The notes under the pieces were generated by a model. The model worked only from the letters and a program-made list of their open reading frames with translations. It did not search any database and was not told the DNA's origin. 64,000 nt of DNA from Vallitalea okinawensis (GTDB lineage Bacteria > Bacillota > Clostridia > Lachnospirales > PQDH01), in contig NZ_PQDH01000003.1 in the NCBI RefSeq assembly GCF_002964605.1, positions 124,001-188,000 on the forward strand, written 5' to 3'. Shown piece by piece: positions 35,049-43,356 of the stretch. The number at the start of each line of letters is the position of its first letter. Positions within the stretch are counted from its first letter, which is position 1. Made by a program: the position numbers and the translations under genes.

Positions 35049-36077
35049 TTACTTCTCACCTTCAGAGGCTTGTCCTTCTTCAATTTCATCAATTAGCCCA
35101 TAATGATGTCTTACACGAAGTTCGATTTCTTCTAATAACTCTTGATTTTCTTTAAAGAAAGCTTTAACATTCTCTCTACCTTGACCTAAACGCGTATCTC
35201 CATAAGAATACCAGGCTCCACTCTTATTGACGATATCCAAATTAGTAGCAAGATCTAGTACATCTCCTTCTTTAGATATTCCTTCGCCATACATGATATC
35301 AAAGTGTGCCTCTTTAAAAGGAGGTGCTACTTTGTTTTTAACAACTTTAACACGGGTACGATTTCCAACAAAATTATTACTTTGCTTCAAGGTTTCTATA
35401 CGACGAACATCTAATCTTATAGATGAATAGAATTTAAGCGCACGGCCACCAGTTGTGGTTTCAGGATTACCAAAAGTAATACCAACTTTTTCTCTTAACT
35501 GATTGATAAAGATAACACTACATTTTGATTTATTAACAACACCAGTAAGTTTTCTTAATGCTTGAGACATCAAACGAGCTTGAAGTCCTACATGACTATC
35601 TCCCATATCCCCTTCTATCTCTGCTTTTGGTACTAATGCAGCAACAGAGTCGATAATAACCAGATCAAGAGCTCCTGAACGTACCATCGTTTCTGCTATT
35701 TCTAAAGCTTGTTCTCCATTATCCGGTTGTGATATGTAAAGGTTATCAACATCAACACCAAGCTTTCTGGCATATTCAGGATCTAAGGCATGCTCAGCAT
35801 CAATGAACCCTGCTATACCACCATTTTGTTGAGCTTCAGCTACCATATGAAGTGCTACAGTTGTCTTACCACTTGACTCAGGACCATAAATTTCAACAAT
35901 TCTACCACGTGGTATCCCACCTACACCTAGTGCTATATCTAAACTTAATGAACCTGATGGTATCGTTTCAACATTTAATCCTTCTAAAGAATCACCTAAT
36001 TTCATAATTGATCCTTTACCAAATTGTTTCTGTATTTGAGTTATAGCCGCATCTAGAGCTTTCATTTTTTCATCCAT
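35049..36077 (-). CDS. recA: Recombinase RecA
   Basis: 342 aa from the ATG with AAGGAGG eight bases upstream (an ATG six codons earlier lies before this SD). Motifs: [11 protein letters not shown], Walker [10 protein letters not shown] near 66, [12 protein letters not shown] Walker B, the L2 region [12 protein letters not shown], and an acidic C-terminal tail. RecA forms filaments on single-stranded DNA for homologous recombination and LexA cleavage. The promoter and LexA box lie at 36115-36162. Confidence 0.98.
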   Translation of the reverse strand: MDEKMKALDAAITQIQKQFGKGSIMKLGDSLEGLNVETIPSGSLSLDIALGVGGIPRGRIVEIYGPESSGKTTVALHMVAEAQQNGGIAGFIDAEHALDPEYARKLGVDVDNLYISQPDNGEQALEIAETMVRSGALDLVIIDSVAALVPKAEIEGDMGDSHVGLQARLMSQALRKLTGVVNKSKCSVIFINQLREKVGITFGNPETTTGGRALKFYSSIRLDVRRIETLKQSNNFVGNRTRVKVVKNKVAPPFKEAHFDIMYGEGISKEGDVLDLATNLDIVNKSGAWYSYGDTRLGQGRENVKAFFKENQELLEEIELRVRHHYGLIDEIEEGQASEGEK

Positions 36078-36114
36078 TATAAATTCCTCCTTCATTCGCG
36101 CTTTTCTGACGCAC

Positions 36115-36126
36115 GAACTTATGTTC
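36115..36126 (-). promoter_or_regulatory. LexA (SOS) box of recA
   Basis: GAACTTATGTTC (within CGAACTTATGTTCT) matches the Gram-positive SOS operator and sits just downstream of the recA -10 element. Confidence 0.85.
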
Positions 36127-36133
36127 TAATACT

Positions 36134-36162
36134 ATTATAATCATTTTTTATTTATTCGTCAA
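36134..36162 (-). promoter_or_regulatory. recA promoter
   Basis: On the minus strand, TTGACG (36157-36162), a 17-base spacer and TATAAT (36134-36139), overlapping the start region controlled by the LexA box. Confidence 0.88.
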
Positions 36163-36218
36163 GATAATAATAAAATTAATATTTTTAATAAAAAATGCAT
36201 AAGCATTTTGCCTCTGGT

Positions 36219-36330
36219 TATAATAATAGTGATGACATTAATAAGTATTTATTAGTGTCATTGGGGAGTTTGAATTAACTTAACTCCCATTAACCTAAAG
36301 GGAAGGGATGACCTTCCCTTATTTTAGTGT
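36219..36330 (+). ncRNA. Candidate small RNA or tdk leader with three hairpins
   Basis: After TATAAT (36219-36224) come three stems on the plus strand: TGACATTAATAA/TTATTAGTGTCA (36233-36260, with a U-G pair that fits plus-strand RNA), GGGAGTT/AACTCCC (36264-36288), and AAGGGAAGG/CCTTCCCTT (36298-36320) followed by ATTTTAG. The last is terminator-like. No -35 is convincing. It lies between divergent recA and tdk, and a separate tdk promoter follows downstream. Confidence 0.4.
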
Positions 36331-36394
36331 AAGAAAATGGAGCATGACGTAAGTCACTTTTCTTGTTGCACAGAGTTTCATATTTATTATAGTC

Positions 36395-36423
36395 TAGACA
36401 AAAACTCCTTTTTTTCATATAAT
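36395..36423 (+). promoter_or_regulatory. tdk promoter
   Basis: TAGACA (36395-36400), a 17-base spacer and TATAAT (36418-36423), about 50 bases before the start. Confidence 0.7.
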
Positions 36424-36475
36424 AATAAAGTATGTTATCGAAAGTATTTTTTGTGAAAATTGGAGTGATTAAGTG

Positions 36476-37066
36476 ATGGCAAAATTAATTTATAAGTTTG
36501 GGTCTATGGGAGCGTCTAAAACTGCTAATTTATTAATGACCAACTATAACTATAAAACTCAAGGGTTTGGCACCCTTATTTTGAAACCAGAAATTGATAC
36601 AAGAACCCATCAGGTTTTTTCTCGTATAGGCATTGAACATGAATGTTTATCATTTAGCCGTGACCAGGACTTATATAGTACAATCGAACGTCTAAATGTA
36701 CATGCTGTTTTTATAGATGAATGTCAATTCTGTACATATGAACAAATTGAACAATTGGCTCATGTCGTAGATGACTTGAAAATTTATGTATTTTGCTATG
36801 GTTTAAGAACAGATTTCCAATCCCATTTATTTGAAGGTAGTAAAAGATTGTTTGAGTTAGCTGACAAGATCGAACAATTACCTTCTGTCTGCGAATGTGG
36901 TAATAAGTCTATAATGAATGAACGCTTTATTAATGGAAGGCCTACTTTTGAAGGTGAGCAAATCGAGTGTGGTGCAGAAGATAAATACATTACCAAATGC
37001 AGGAAGTGTTACTTTGAAGATCAGAGAAAATTCAAAAGTGAAACCTGTATTGATAAAGCTATATAA
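36476..37066 (+). CDS. tdk: Thymidine kinase
   Basis: 196 aa from the ATG at 36476; an in-frame GTG just before it is equally served by GGAG. Type II TK: phosphate loop KFGSMGASKTANLL near 8-20, FIDECQF near 80, the lasso region NERFINGRPTFEGEQI, and zinc ligands CECGN and CRKC. The P-loop reads GSMGASKT where GPMFSGKT is usual, so the loop is atypical. It phosphorylates thymidine in salvage. It is monocistronic on the plus strand. Confidence 0.9.
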   Translation: MAKLIYKFGSMGASKTANLLMTNYNYKTQGFGTLILKPEIDTRTHQVFSRIGIEHECLSFSRDQDLYSTIERLNVHAVFIDECQFCTYEQIEQLAHVVDDLKIYVFCYGLRTDFQSHLFEGSKRLFELADKIEQLPSVCECGNKSIMNERFINGRPTFEGEQIECGAEDKYITKCRKCYFEDQRKFKSETCIDKAI

Positions 37067-37073
37067 CTAAACT

Positions 37074-37114
37074 AAAAGCCTCAATCCCAATAAGAGAGAT
37101 TGAGGCTTTTCTAT
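37074..37114. terminator. Bidirectional terminator, tdk/sensor kinase
   Basis: AAAAGCCTCAATC pairs with GATTGAGGCTTTT across 11 bases between convergent genes, with T-runs on both strands. Confidence 0.85.
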
Positions 37115-37119
37115 GCTGT

Positions 37120-38703
37120 TTAAGCCATATAAATATCTGAAAACTCCATAACAACACGATCACCAGTATTAAATTCATTGAATCCTTTATAATAGTTGGC
37201 TTCACATTGTGTCAGTGTATTAGGTAAGGCAACAAAAAATTCTGTCCCCTTCCCAAATTCACTTTCAAACCATATTCTCCCATTATGCATCTCCACTAAA
37301 GATTTTACTAAAGCTAAACCAATACCTGTACCTTCACTATTACGGTTAAAATGATTGTTAACCTGCTTAAATCGTTCAAAGATAACTTTTTGGTCATCTT
37401 CTTTTATTCCAATACCCGTATCTTTAACGGACATAACAACTTCGTTTTTATTGGCTTCGACATAGACCGTAATATTATCGCCTCTGCTAGTAAATTTAAT
37501 GGCGTTAGACAATAAATTAAGGAGAATTCGCTCTATTTTTTCTGGGTCACAACCTATGATTGTCTCATCAATATCTGACTTAAATTCAAGTTGAATCTGC
37601 CTAGCTATAGCATATTCATTGATAGAAGATGTAATACTTCTTGCTAAGTCAATAATATCACAATTAACATAATTTATTTTGATATAACCCGAATCAATTC
37701 TTGTTAGATCCAGTAAATTAGAAACTAAACGAAGTAAACGGTAACAGTTAATACGCATACTATCATGAAGTCTCGTCATTTTCTTAGCTAAATCCTCATC
37801 AACAATCTTAGATAGATTCATCTCCATTAATTTTAATGCCCCTATAAGAACGTTGATTGGTGTCTTAAATTCATGTGAGACATTAGAGAAAAACTCTGTT
37901 CGCATTTTATCAAACTCTACCACTTCATTAAGTAGTCTCATATTCTCAATAAATATTTCTTTCATTTCATCCAACTTTTTATTGGCTTCAACATCATTTA
38001 AAATACAGAAAATATATTTTAAATGATTATTATCATAGACACCAATACAACTGGTTTTGATATAACTGTGTCGCCCTTCTACCTTTGCTTCCACTACTAA
38101 ATCTTTGACTATTTGATTATCTAATAAGCCACCGGCAACGGCCTCTAATATATCAAAATAATCTTCTAATACCAAATCTAAAACATGCTTATTCTCTAAT
38201 TTTTGCTTATCTAACTTAAAATAGTTTAGAAAAGCGTCATTAGCTTCAATGATTCTGCACTCATGAAAATCTACAACACAGATCATGTCTGGACACATAT
38301 CTAATAAACCTGTAAACTTGAGTTGATTAAATGTTAATAATTCCATTCTATTTTCTAGTTTAATAACTTTGATAAAAATGACTATTTCTTCTTGATCCAT
38401 AGGTATGTATCTGACTTCACATTGCACTATGCTGTTATCAACTGTCGTTAGATAGGTCCCTTCGTGTAATTGTTTTTCTTCTCTTACCTTCTTGATTCCT
38501 TCTACTAAGTAGCTTTTTAAACAAAGTGGACAATTGATGTGTATACTTTCACCTATACTTTTACCTAATTCTTCGTTCTGAACAGGTAGATTTCCAATGA
38601 TACTATCTATAATAATATCATTGGCATCAATTTTGTAATACAACACTGGAAGAGCATTTGCTATTTCTTTAACATCATCAAGTTTCGACAAACTAACTGC
38701 CAT
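37120..38703 (-). CDS. PAS-domain sensor histidine kinase
   Basis: 527 aa from the ATG with GGGGGG upstream. No membrane helix is seen, so it is probably cytosolic. An N-terminal PAS-like domain carries CPLC near residue 55 and 'HEGTYLTTVDNSIVQCEV'; a second PAS begins LDMCPDMICVVDFHECRIIEAN. A short coiled segment precedes the H box FFSNVSHEFKTPINVLIG near 280. The ATPase domain shows LLSNAIKFTSRGD, VKDTGIGI and GTGIGLALVKSLVEMH. No response regulator is adjacent, so it is an orphan kinase. A Spo0A phosphorelay input is possible but unproven. Confidence 0.88.
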   Translation of the reverse strand: MAVSLSKLDDVKEIANALPVLYYKIDANDIIIDSIIGNLPVQNEELGKSIGESIHINCPLCLKSYLVEGIKKVREEKQLHEGTYLTTVDNSIVQCEVRYIPMDQEEIVIFIKVIKLENRMELLTFNQLKFTGLLDMCPDMICVVDFHECRIIEANDAFLNYFKLDKQKLENKHVLDLVLEDYFDILEAVAGGLLDNQIVKDLVVEAKVEGRHSYIKTSCIGVYDNNHLKYIFCILNDVEANKKLDEMKEIFIENMRLLNEVVEFDKMRTEFFSNVSHEFKTPINVLIGALKLMEMNLSKIVDEDLAKKMTRLHDSMRINCYRLLRLVSNLLDLTRIDSGYIKINYVNCDIIDLARSITSSINEYAIARQIQLEFKSDIDETIIGCDPEKIERILLNLLSNAIKFTSRGDNITVYVEANKNEVVMSVKDTGIGIKEDDQKVIFERFKQVNNHFNRNSEGTGIGLALVKSLVEMHNGRIWFESEFGKGTEFFVALPNTLTQCEANYYKGFNEFNTGDRVVMEFSDIYMA

Positions 38704-38810
38704 GAGATTCCCCCCATCCATTTAGGCCCTATTTCTAAAATAACCCATAGCATGTGCTTTGTCAACATAAATAGATAATTTTTCTAAATATCAACTTGCA
38801 TTCATTTATT

Positions 38811-40055
38811 TTAATGCAAATTGCTTATCAGAAGCTGCCTTCTTAAAAAATCTAAAGCATTCATAACAGCTGTAAATCTATTCTTTTGCCTATCACCAAC
38901 ACACATTATTTTTTTTACTTTAACATCCTCACCAATGGAGACCCCTATATATACTAATCCAATAGGTTTATTTTCCGTCCCTCCTGTAGGACCTGCAATA
39001 CCAGTTATGGATACACCTACATCACTATTTGTTGCTCTTGCCACCCCTAAAGCCATTTCACAGGCTGTTTCTTCACTAACAGCCCCATGTTGTCTTAAGG
39101 TTTCACTGGAAACATTTAAATAGTTCATTTTGGCTTCGTTAGAATATGTTATAAATCCCTCTTTAAAGACTTTTGAAATCCCAGGATAATTAATTAACTG
39201 ACCGCTAAGTAGACCTCCTGTACAAGACTCTGCCGTAGCAATTGTTAAATCATTCTTTATTAATATTTCTGCCACAACCGCTTCTAAGGTAGTATCACCT
39301 TCCCCATAGACATTATCGCCTAATCTCTCATAAATAGCTTCCTTAACAGGTTTTATTAATTCTTGAGCTTCTTGGGTTGATTTGGCTTTAGCAGTAATTC
39401 TTAAAGTTACCTCACCTCTCTTAGCATAGGGTGCAATTGTTGGATTGCTCTGAGCAATAATAAGATCTTTAATTTCTTCTTCCATATGCCCTTCACCGAT
39501 ACCACAAATGCGTAGTACTTCCGACTCTAGAATACTTTCTTGCTTCGATTTAAGGAAAGGAAGAACTCCTTTATTAAACATAGGAGCCATTTCTGACGGA
39601 GGTCCTGGTAACATGATCAGTGAGCAATGCTCTTTAGTCAAAATAAAACCAGGTGCAGTTCCATTATCGTTATATAAAGGTATGGATTCTTCAGGAATCA
39701 GCCCTTGCTTTATATTATTCTCTGATAATGTACGATGTCGCTTCTCAAAATACTCCTTAATCCAGTTCATAGCAATGGGATCTTCTTTTAAGGATACTCC
39801 AAAAACTTCTGACGCTGTTTCCTTTGAGAGATCGTCTTCTGTAGGACCTAAGCCACCTGTAGTTATAATGATATCTGATCTTGATTTAGCTTCTAATAAG
39901 ACTTCTCTTAATCGTTCTGGATTATCTCCTACTACAGATTGAAAGTAGACGGATATACCTAATGCTGCCAATTCTCTTGATAAATATCTTGCATTTGTAT
40001 TGAGTATATCTCCTAAAAGAATTTCTGTACCAATGGATATAATTTCTGCTATCAT
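38811..40055 (-). CDS. cinA: Competence/damage-inducible protein CinA
   Basis: 414 aa behind AAGGTG. The N-terminal molybdopterin-binding-like domain begins EIISIGTEILLGDILNTN, with ITTGGLGPTEDDLSKE. The C-terminal nicotinamide-nucleotide amidohydrolase domain contains TIATAESCTGGLLSGQLI and VSITGIAGPTGGTENKPIG. CinA-type proteins act in NAD salvage (ADP-ribose pyrophosphatase and NMN deamidase). Its place between pgsA and recA matches B. subtilis, but a kinase and tdk are inserted before recA. Confidence 0.95.
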   Translation of the reverse strand: MIAEIISIGTEILLGDILNTNARYLSRELAALGISVYFQSVVGDNPERLREVLLEAKSRSDIIITTGGLGPTEDDLSKETASEVFGVSLKEDPIAMNWIKEYFEKRHRTLSENNIKQGLIPEESIPLYNDNGTAPGFILTKEHCSLIMLPGPPSEMAPMFNKGVLPFLKSKQESILESEVLRICGIGEGHMEEEIKDLIIAQSNPTIAPYAKRGEVTLRITAKAKSTQEAQELIKPVKEAIYERLGDNVYGEGDTTLEAVVAEILIKNDLTIATAESCTGGLLSGQLINYPGISKVFKEGFITYSNEAKMNYLNVSSETLRQHGAVSEETACEMALGVARATNSDVGVSITGIAGPTGGTENKPIGLVYIGVSIGEDVKVKKIMCVGDRQKNRFTAVMNALDFLRRQLLISNLH

Positions 40056-40149
40056 GCATTCACCTTCTTCATTATTTACCCCATTTATTCATGATAAACC
40101 CCTTGTCGAATAGACATAAAAGTGATTTATTGCAAATAAGTTAGGCCTT

Positions 40150-40178
40150 AACCCGAATTATTATGAATAATTTGGGTT
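40150..40178. repeat. Perfect-ended palindrome, possible MITE remnant
   Basis: AACCCGAATTATT - ATG - AATAATTTGGGTT: the terminal repeat of the 12752/50814 family joined to its own inverse with no interior, in the cinA/pgsA gap. Confidence 0.45.
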
Positions 40179-40195
40179 GTAATAGCTTATTTTAA

Positions 40196-40232
40196 AAAAT
40201 GCAATTTAGAAGCTTAATCTAAATCGCATTTT
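40196..40232 (-). terminator. pgsA terminator
   Basis: A 15-bp stem (AAAATGCAATTTAGA with TCTAAATCGCATTTT); the single non-Watson-Crick position becomes G-U on the minus strand. TTAAAATAAG follows. Confidence 0.75.
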
Positions 40233-40241
40233 CATAGTTTC

Positions 40242-40784
40242 TTATTTAAAAGTTAGAACGTGTTTATTCTTTACCAAATAGTCCACAAGTGATACTATTG
40301 TTAAAATTACTGCTGCCCAAATAAGTACAACTTCAATAAGGTTAACAGTTGGGTTATCAATATTAAATAGTAATAAAATGATCATAAACATCTGTGTTGC
40401 TGTTTTAATCTTCCCCCACCAACTCGCTGCAATAACAATCCCTTCAGATGCAGCAACTAGCCTAAAGCCACTGATGATAAACTCACGCGCAATAATAATC
40501 ATAACAACCCAAGGAGATAATTCTCCTAAAAATGTTAAGCTTACCAAAGCAGAAACAACTAAAAGCTTATCTGCTAGCGGGTCCATGAACTTACCAAATG
40601 TGGTGACCATATTACGTGACCTCGCTAAATACCCGTCAAGAAAATCCGTTAAAGATGCAATAATAAATATACCAAGAGCAATGTAGCGCCCCATTGGTTG
40701 TTCAACCATATCTGTTATAAAAAAGAAAATGAAAAAAGGTACTAAAATCATACGTAAGATTGTTAATTTGTTGGCTATATTCAT
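40242..40784 (-). CDS. pgsA: CDP-diacylglycerol-glycerol-3-phosphate 3-phosphatidyltransferase
   Basis: 180 aa, four to five membrane helices. The CDP-alcohol phosphotransferase motif DG-x2-AR-x8-G-x3-D-x3-D is seen as DGYLARSRNMVTTFGKFMDPLAD around residues 48-70, intact. It makes phosphatidylglycerophosphate for the main anionic lipids. GAGGAAATAGA precedes the ATG, which overlaps the rimO stop (ATGA), so the two are coupled. Confidence 0.95.
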   Translation of the reverse strand: MNIANKLTILRMILVPFFIFFFITDMVEQPMGRYIALGIFIIASLTDFLDGYLARSRNMVTTFGKFMDPLADKLLVVSALVSLTFLGELSPWVVMIIIAREFIISGFRLVAASEGIVIAASWWGKIKTATQMFMIILLLFNIDNPTVNLIEVVLIWAAVILTIVSLVDYLVKNKHVLTFK

Positions 40785-42115
40785 TCTATTTCCTCCCCAA
40801 TGAGATCATACTCATAAGATCCAACTACCTTTGCTTTAGTAAAATCACCAGACATATAAGTACGCTCTGAATTGACGAAGATATAGCCATCAATATCTGG
40901 TGAATCCATATAAGTTCGACCACAATAGACATGATCTTCTTCTGGTAATTTACCATCAATAATAGTATCTAGTTCTCTCCCTACCTGCTCTTTAGATAGC
41001 TCTTCACTAATTATCTTTTGAGCTTCCATGATGGCATTTTTACGTCTTTCTTTGATGTCATCATCAATCTGTTCTTCAAACTCTGCTGCTTTTGTTCCTT
41101 CTTCTTGAGAATAAGTAAAGACGCCTAGTCGATTAAAACGCATATCTTTGACAAATTGTAGCATATCGTTGAAGTCATCTTCTGTTTCCCCAGGGAAGCC
41201 TGTAATAAGAGTTGTACGAAGTGAAATATCCGGTACTTCCTGACGTAGTTTCCCAATAACTTTACGCAATTTTTCTTGATTACTTCTTCTAGCCATGCGT
41301 TTAAGTATGCGATCGTTTGCGTGCTGTATAGGCATATCAATATAGTTACAAACTTTGTCTAGATTTTTAATAGCTTCAATTAAGTTATCATTAATTTCTT
41401 CAGGATAACAATACATTAATCGAATCCACTTCAATTCTTCAATTTTAGAAAGTTCTTCTAATAATACATGTAGTTTCTTATCACCGTATAAGTCGATACC
41501 GTATCTTGTTGTATCTTGAGCAACGAGAATAATTTCTTTAACACCTTGTTCTACAAGTTCTCTGGCTTCTTCAACGATATCCTCTATCTTCCTACTTCTA
41601 TATTTACCACGTAGTTGAGGAATAATGCAGTAAGTACAGAAGTTATCGCATCCTTCAGCTATTTTAATGTATTCAAAATAACCGGGTGTTGATATAAGTC
41701 GTTTTCTTCTACCTTCACTGGTTATATCGATGCTATCAAATCGCTGTACTTTATTTCCTTCTAAGGTTTCTTTAATGACTTCAATGATTTTTTCATAGCT
41801 TCCCGTACCTACAATGGCATCAACTTCTGGAAGTTCATTGAAGACTTCTTCTTTATAACGTTCAGCCATACAACCTGTAACGATTAAAGCTTTGCATTCT
41901 CCTGTTTCTTTGTATTCTGCAAGCTCTAATATATTTTCAATACTTTCTGCTTTAGCATCATTTATGAAACAACATGTATTGACAATGATGACATCGGCTA
42001 TAGCATCGTCACTGACAACTTTATAACCTTCTTCATCAATTAATCCAAGCATTACTTCACTATCTACTAAATTCTTGTCACAACCTAAAGATGTAAATGA
42101 TATTTTGATCGACAA
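40781..42115 (-). CDS. rimO: Ribosomal protein S12 methylthiotransferase RimO
   Basis: 444 aa starting at TTG (42113-42115) with GGGAGG seven bases upstream. UPF0004 cysteines: SLGCDKNLVDSE, NTCCFINDA and TGCMAERY for one 4Fe-4S cluster. The radical-SAM CDNFCTYCIIP motif near 150 holds the second, and a C-terminal TRAM domain ends the protein. It methylthiolates Asp of ribosomal protein S12. It is co-transcribed with pgsA. Confidence 0.95.
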   Translation of the reverse strand: MSIKISFTSLGCDKNLVDSEVMLGLIDEEGYKVVSDDAIADVIIVNTCCFINDAKAESIENILELAEYKETGECKALIVTGCMAERYKEEVFNELPEVDAIVGTGSYEKIIEVIKETLEGNKVQRFDSIDITSEGRRKRLISTPGYFEYIKIAEGCDNFCTYCIIPQLRGKYRSRKIEDIVEEARELVEQGVKEIILVAQDTTRYGIDLYGDKKLHVLLEELSKIEELKWIRLMYCYPEEINDNLIEAIKNLDKVCNYIDMPIQHANDRILKRMARRSNQEKLRKVIGKLRQEVPDISLRTTLITGFPGETEDDFNDMLQFVKDMRFNRLGVFTYSQEEGTKAAEFEEQIDDDIKERRKNAIMEAQKIISEELSKEQVGRELDTIIDGKLPEEDHVYCGRTYMDSPDIDGYIFVNSERTYMSGDFTKAKVVGSYEYDLIGEEIE

Positions 42116-42228
42116 AATGAATCCTCCCTTGAGTATATTTACTACATTATAATAGACTATTTTGGCTTATTTTTCAAGCCTAAGTGTGATTATCTAAAAC
42201 AATTAACAGCGATTTATTAAAATGGGTC

Positions 42229-42334
42229 AAGCATAAAGGGAGTACTATTACGCTTGCAGAAAAGACGTCCATGTCTTAGACTGCAAGACTCGCCCTCCAT
42301 GGCTCGCTGCTCCATAGTACACCCTACATGCTTT
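42229..42334. repeat. 106-bp palindromic intergenic element
   Basis: Outer arms of about 20 bp: AAGCATAAAGGGAGTACTAT (42229-42248) and, reverse complemented from 42314-42333, AAGCATGTAGGGTGTACTAT. Inside are CTTGCAG/CTGCAAG with AGAC/GTCT nested, and a GC-rich arm (CTCCATGGCTCGCTGCTCC). GATTTATT occurs on both flanks (42211 and 42342), possibly a target duplication. It is clearly more GC-rich than its surroundings and has no coding potential. The rest of the rimO/folD gap shows nothing further except the folD terminator. Confidence 0.55.
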
Positions 42335-42458
42335 CTGAGTTGATTTATTGAAGTGAATTTCTTATTGAAGCTATAAGTATATAATGTGCATAACTACATT
42401 ATTTATTGTATAGGACGGTTAATTACTGTCTTCAATACTAAATTACAAATCCTTCCCA

Positions 42459-42487
42459 TGGAAAAAGCCGCTTAGACAGCGGCTTTT
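42459..42487 (-). terminator. folD terminator
   Basis: AAAAGCCGCT pairs with AGCGGCTTTT across TAGAC, followed on the minus strand by TTCCATGG after a T-run. Confidence 0.85.
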
Positions 42488-42493
42488 AATGTT

Positions 42494-43345
42494 CTATTCT
42501 TGATGTTTTTTGGCTGAGATGACACAGTTTTTGAGGAGCATGGCTATGGTCATTGGGCCAACACCACCTGGTACTGGTGTTATAGCTTCTGCAATGTCTT
42601 TAACATCATCGAAGTCTACATCTCCGCAGAGTTTACCGTTATCTAAGCGGTTAATACCAACATCAATGACAACAGCACCTTCTTTAACATAGTCTCTATT
42701 AATCATCTTTGCACGCCCAATGGCAGCTATAAGTATATCTGCTTTTTTACATACACCTTTTAAGTCTTTTGTCCGGGAGTGACATATAGTTATTGTACCG
42801 TTTTCAGCTAGAAGCATCATTGATATAGGTTTCCCTACAATATTACTTCGTCCTACTATAACACAGTTCTTCCCTTCGATATCTAATTCATATCTTTTAA
42901 GGAGTTCAATAATCCCTGCAGGTGTACAGGACTTAAAACATTCTCGACCTATACTAAGAGAGCCTACATTAAATGGGTGAAACCCATCTACATCTTTAAG
43001 AGGGTCAATAGCTAAGAGTACTTTTTCCTCGTCAATATGCCTTGGTAAAGGTAACTGAACAAGAATGCCATGTACATCTTGTCGCTCATTTAATTCATCA
43101 ATGAGTTCCAAAAGCTCTTCTTCTGAAGTTGTCTCTGGCATTTCATATGCTAAAGAACGTATTCCTACAAAAGCACAACCCTTTTTCTTATGATTAACAT
43201 AAACTTGTGATGCAGGGTCATCACCTACTAAGACTACTGCTAAAGTTGGGGCTTCCATCCCCGCCTCTATCATATCAGTTACTTGATTCTTCAGTTCCTC
43301 TTTAATCTTCTTGGAAGTTTCCTTCCCGTTAATTAACATGGACAT
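42494..43345 (-). CDS. folD: Bifunctional methylenetetrahydrofolate dehydrogenase/cyclohydrolase
   Basis: 283 aa behind GGGGG. Motifs: VGDDPASQVYVNHKKKGCAFVG (catalytic Tyr and Lys), GILVQLPLPRHID, VDGFHPFNVG, and the NADP loop VIVGRSNIVGKPIS, ending TPVPGGVGPMTIAML. It interconverts 5,10-methylene-, methenyl- and 10-formyl-THF. It lies 11 bases after fhs, so one-carbon activation and interconversion are made together. Confidence 0.97.
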   Translation of the reverse strand: MSMLINGKETSKKIKEELKNQVTDMIEAGMEAPTLAVVLVGDDPASQVYVNHKKKGCAFVGIRSLAYEMPETTSEEELLELIDELNERQDVHGILVQLPLPRHIDEEKVLLAIDPLKDVDGFHPFNVGSLSIGRECFKSCTPAGIIELLKRYELDIEGKNCVIVGRSNIVGKPISMMLLAENGTITICHSRTKDLKGVCKKADILIAAIGRAKMINRDYVKEGAVVIDVGINRLDNGKLCGDVDFDDVKDIAEAITPVPGGVGPMTIAMLLKNCVISAKKHQE

Positions 43346-43356
43346 AAGCTTCCCCC

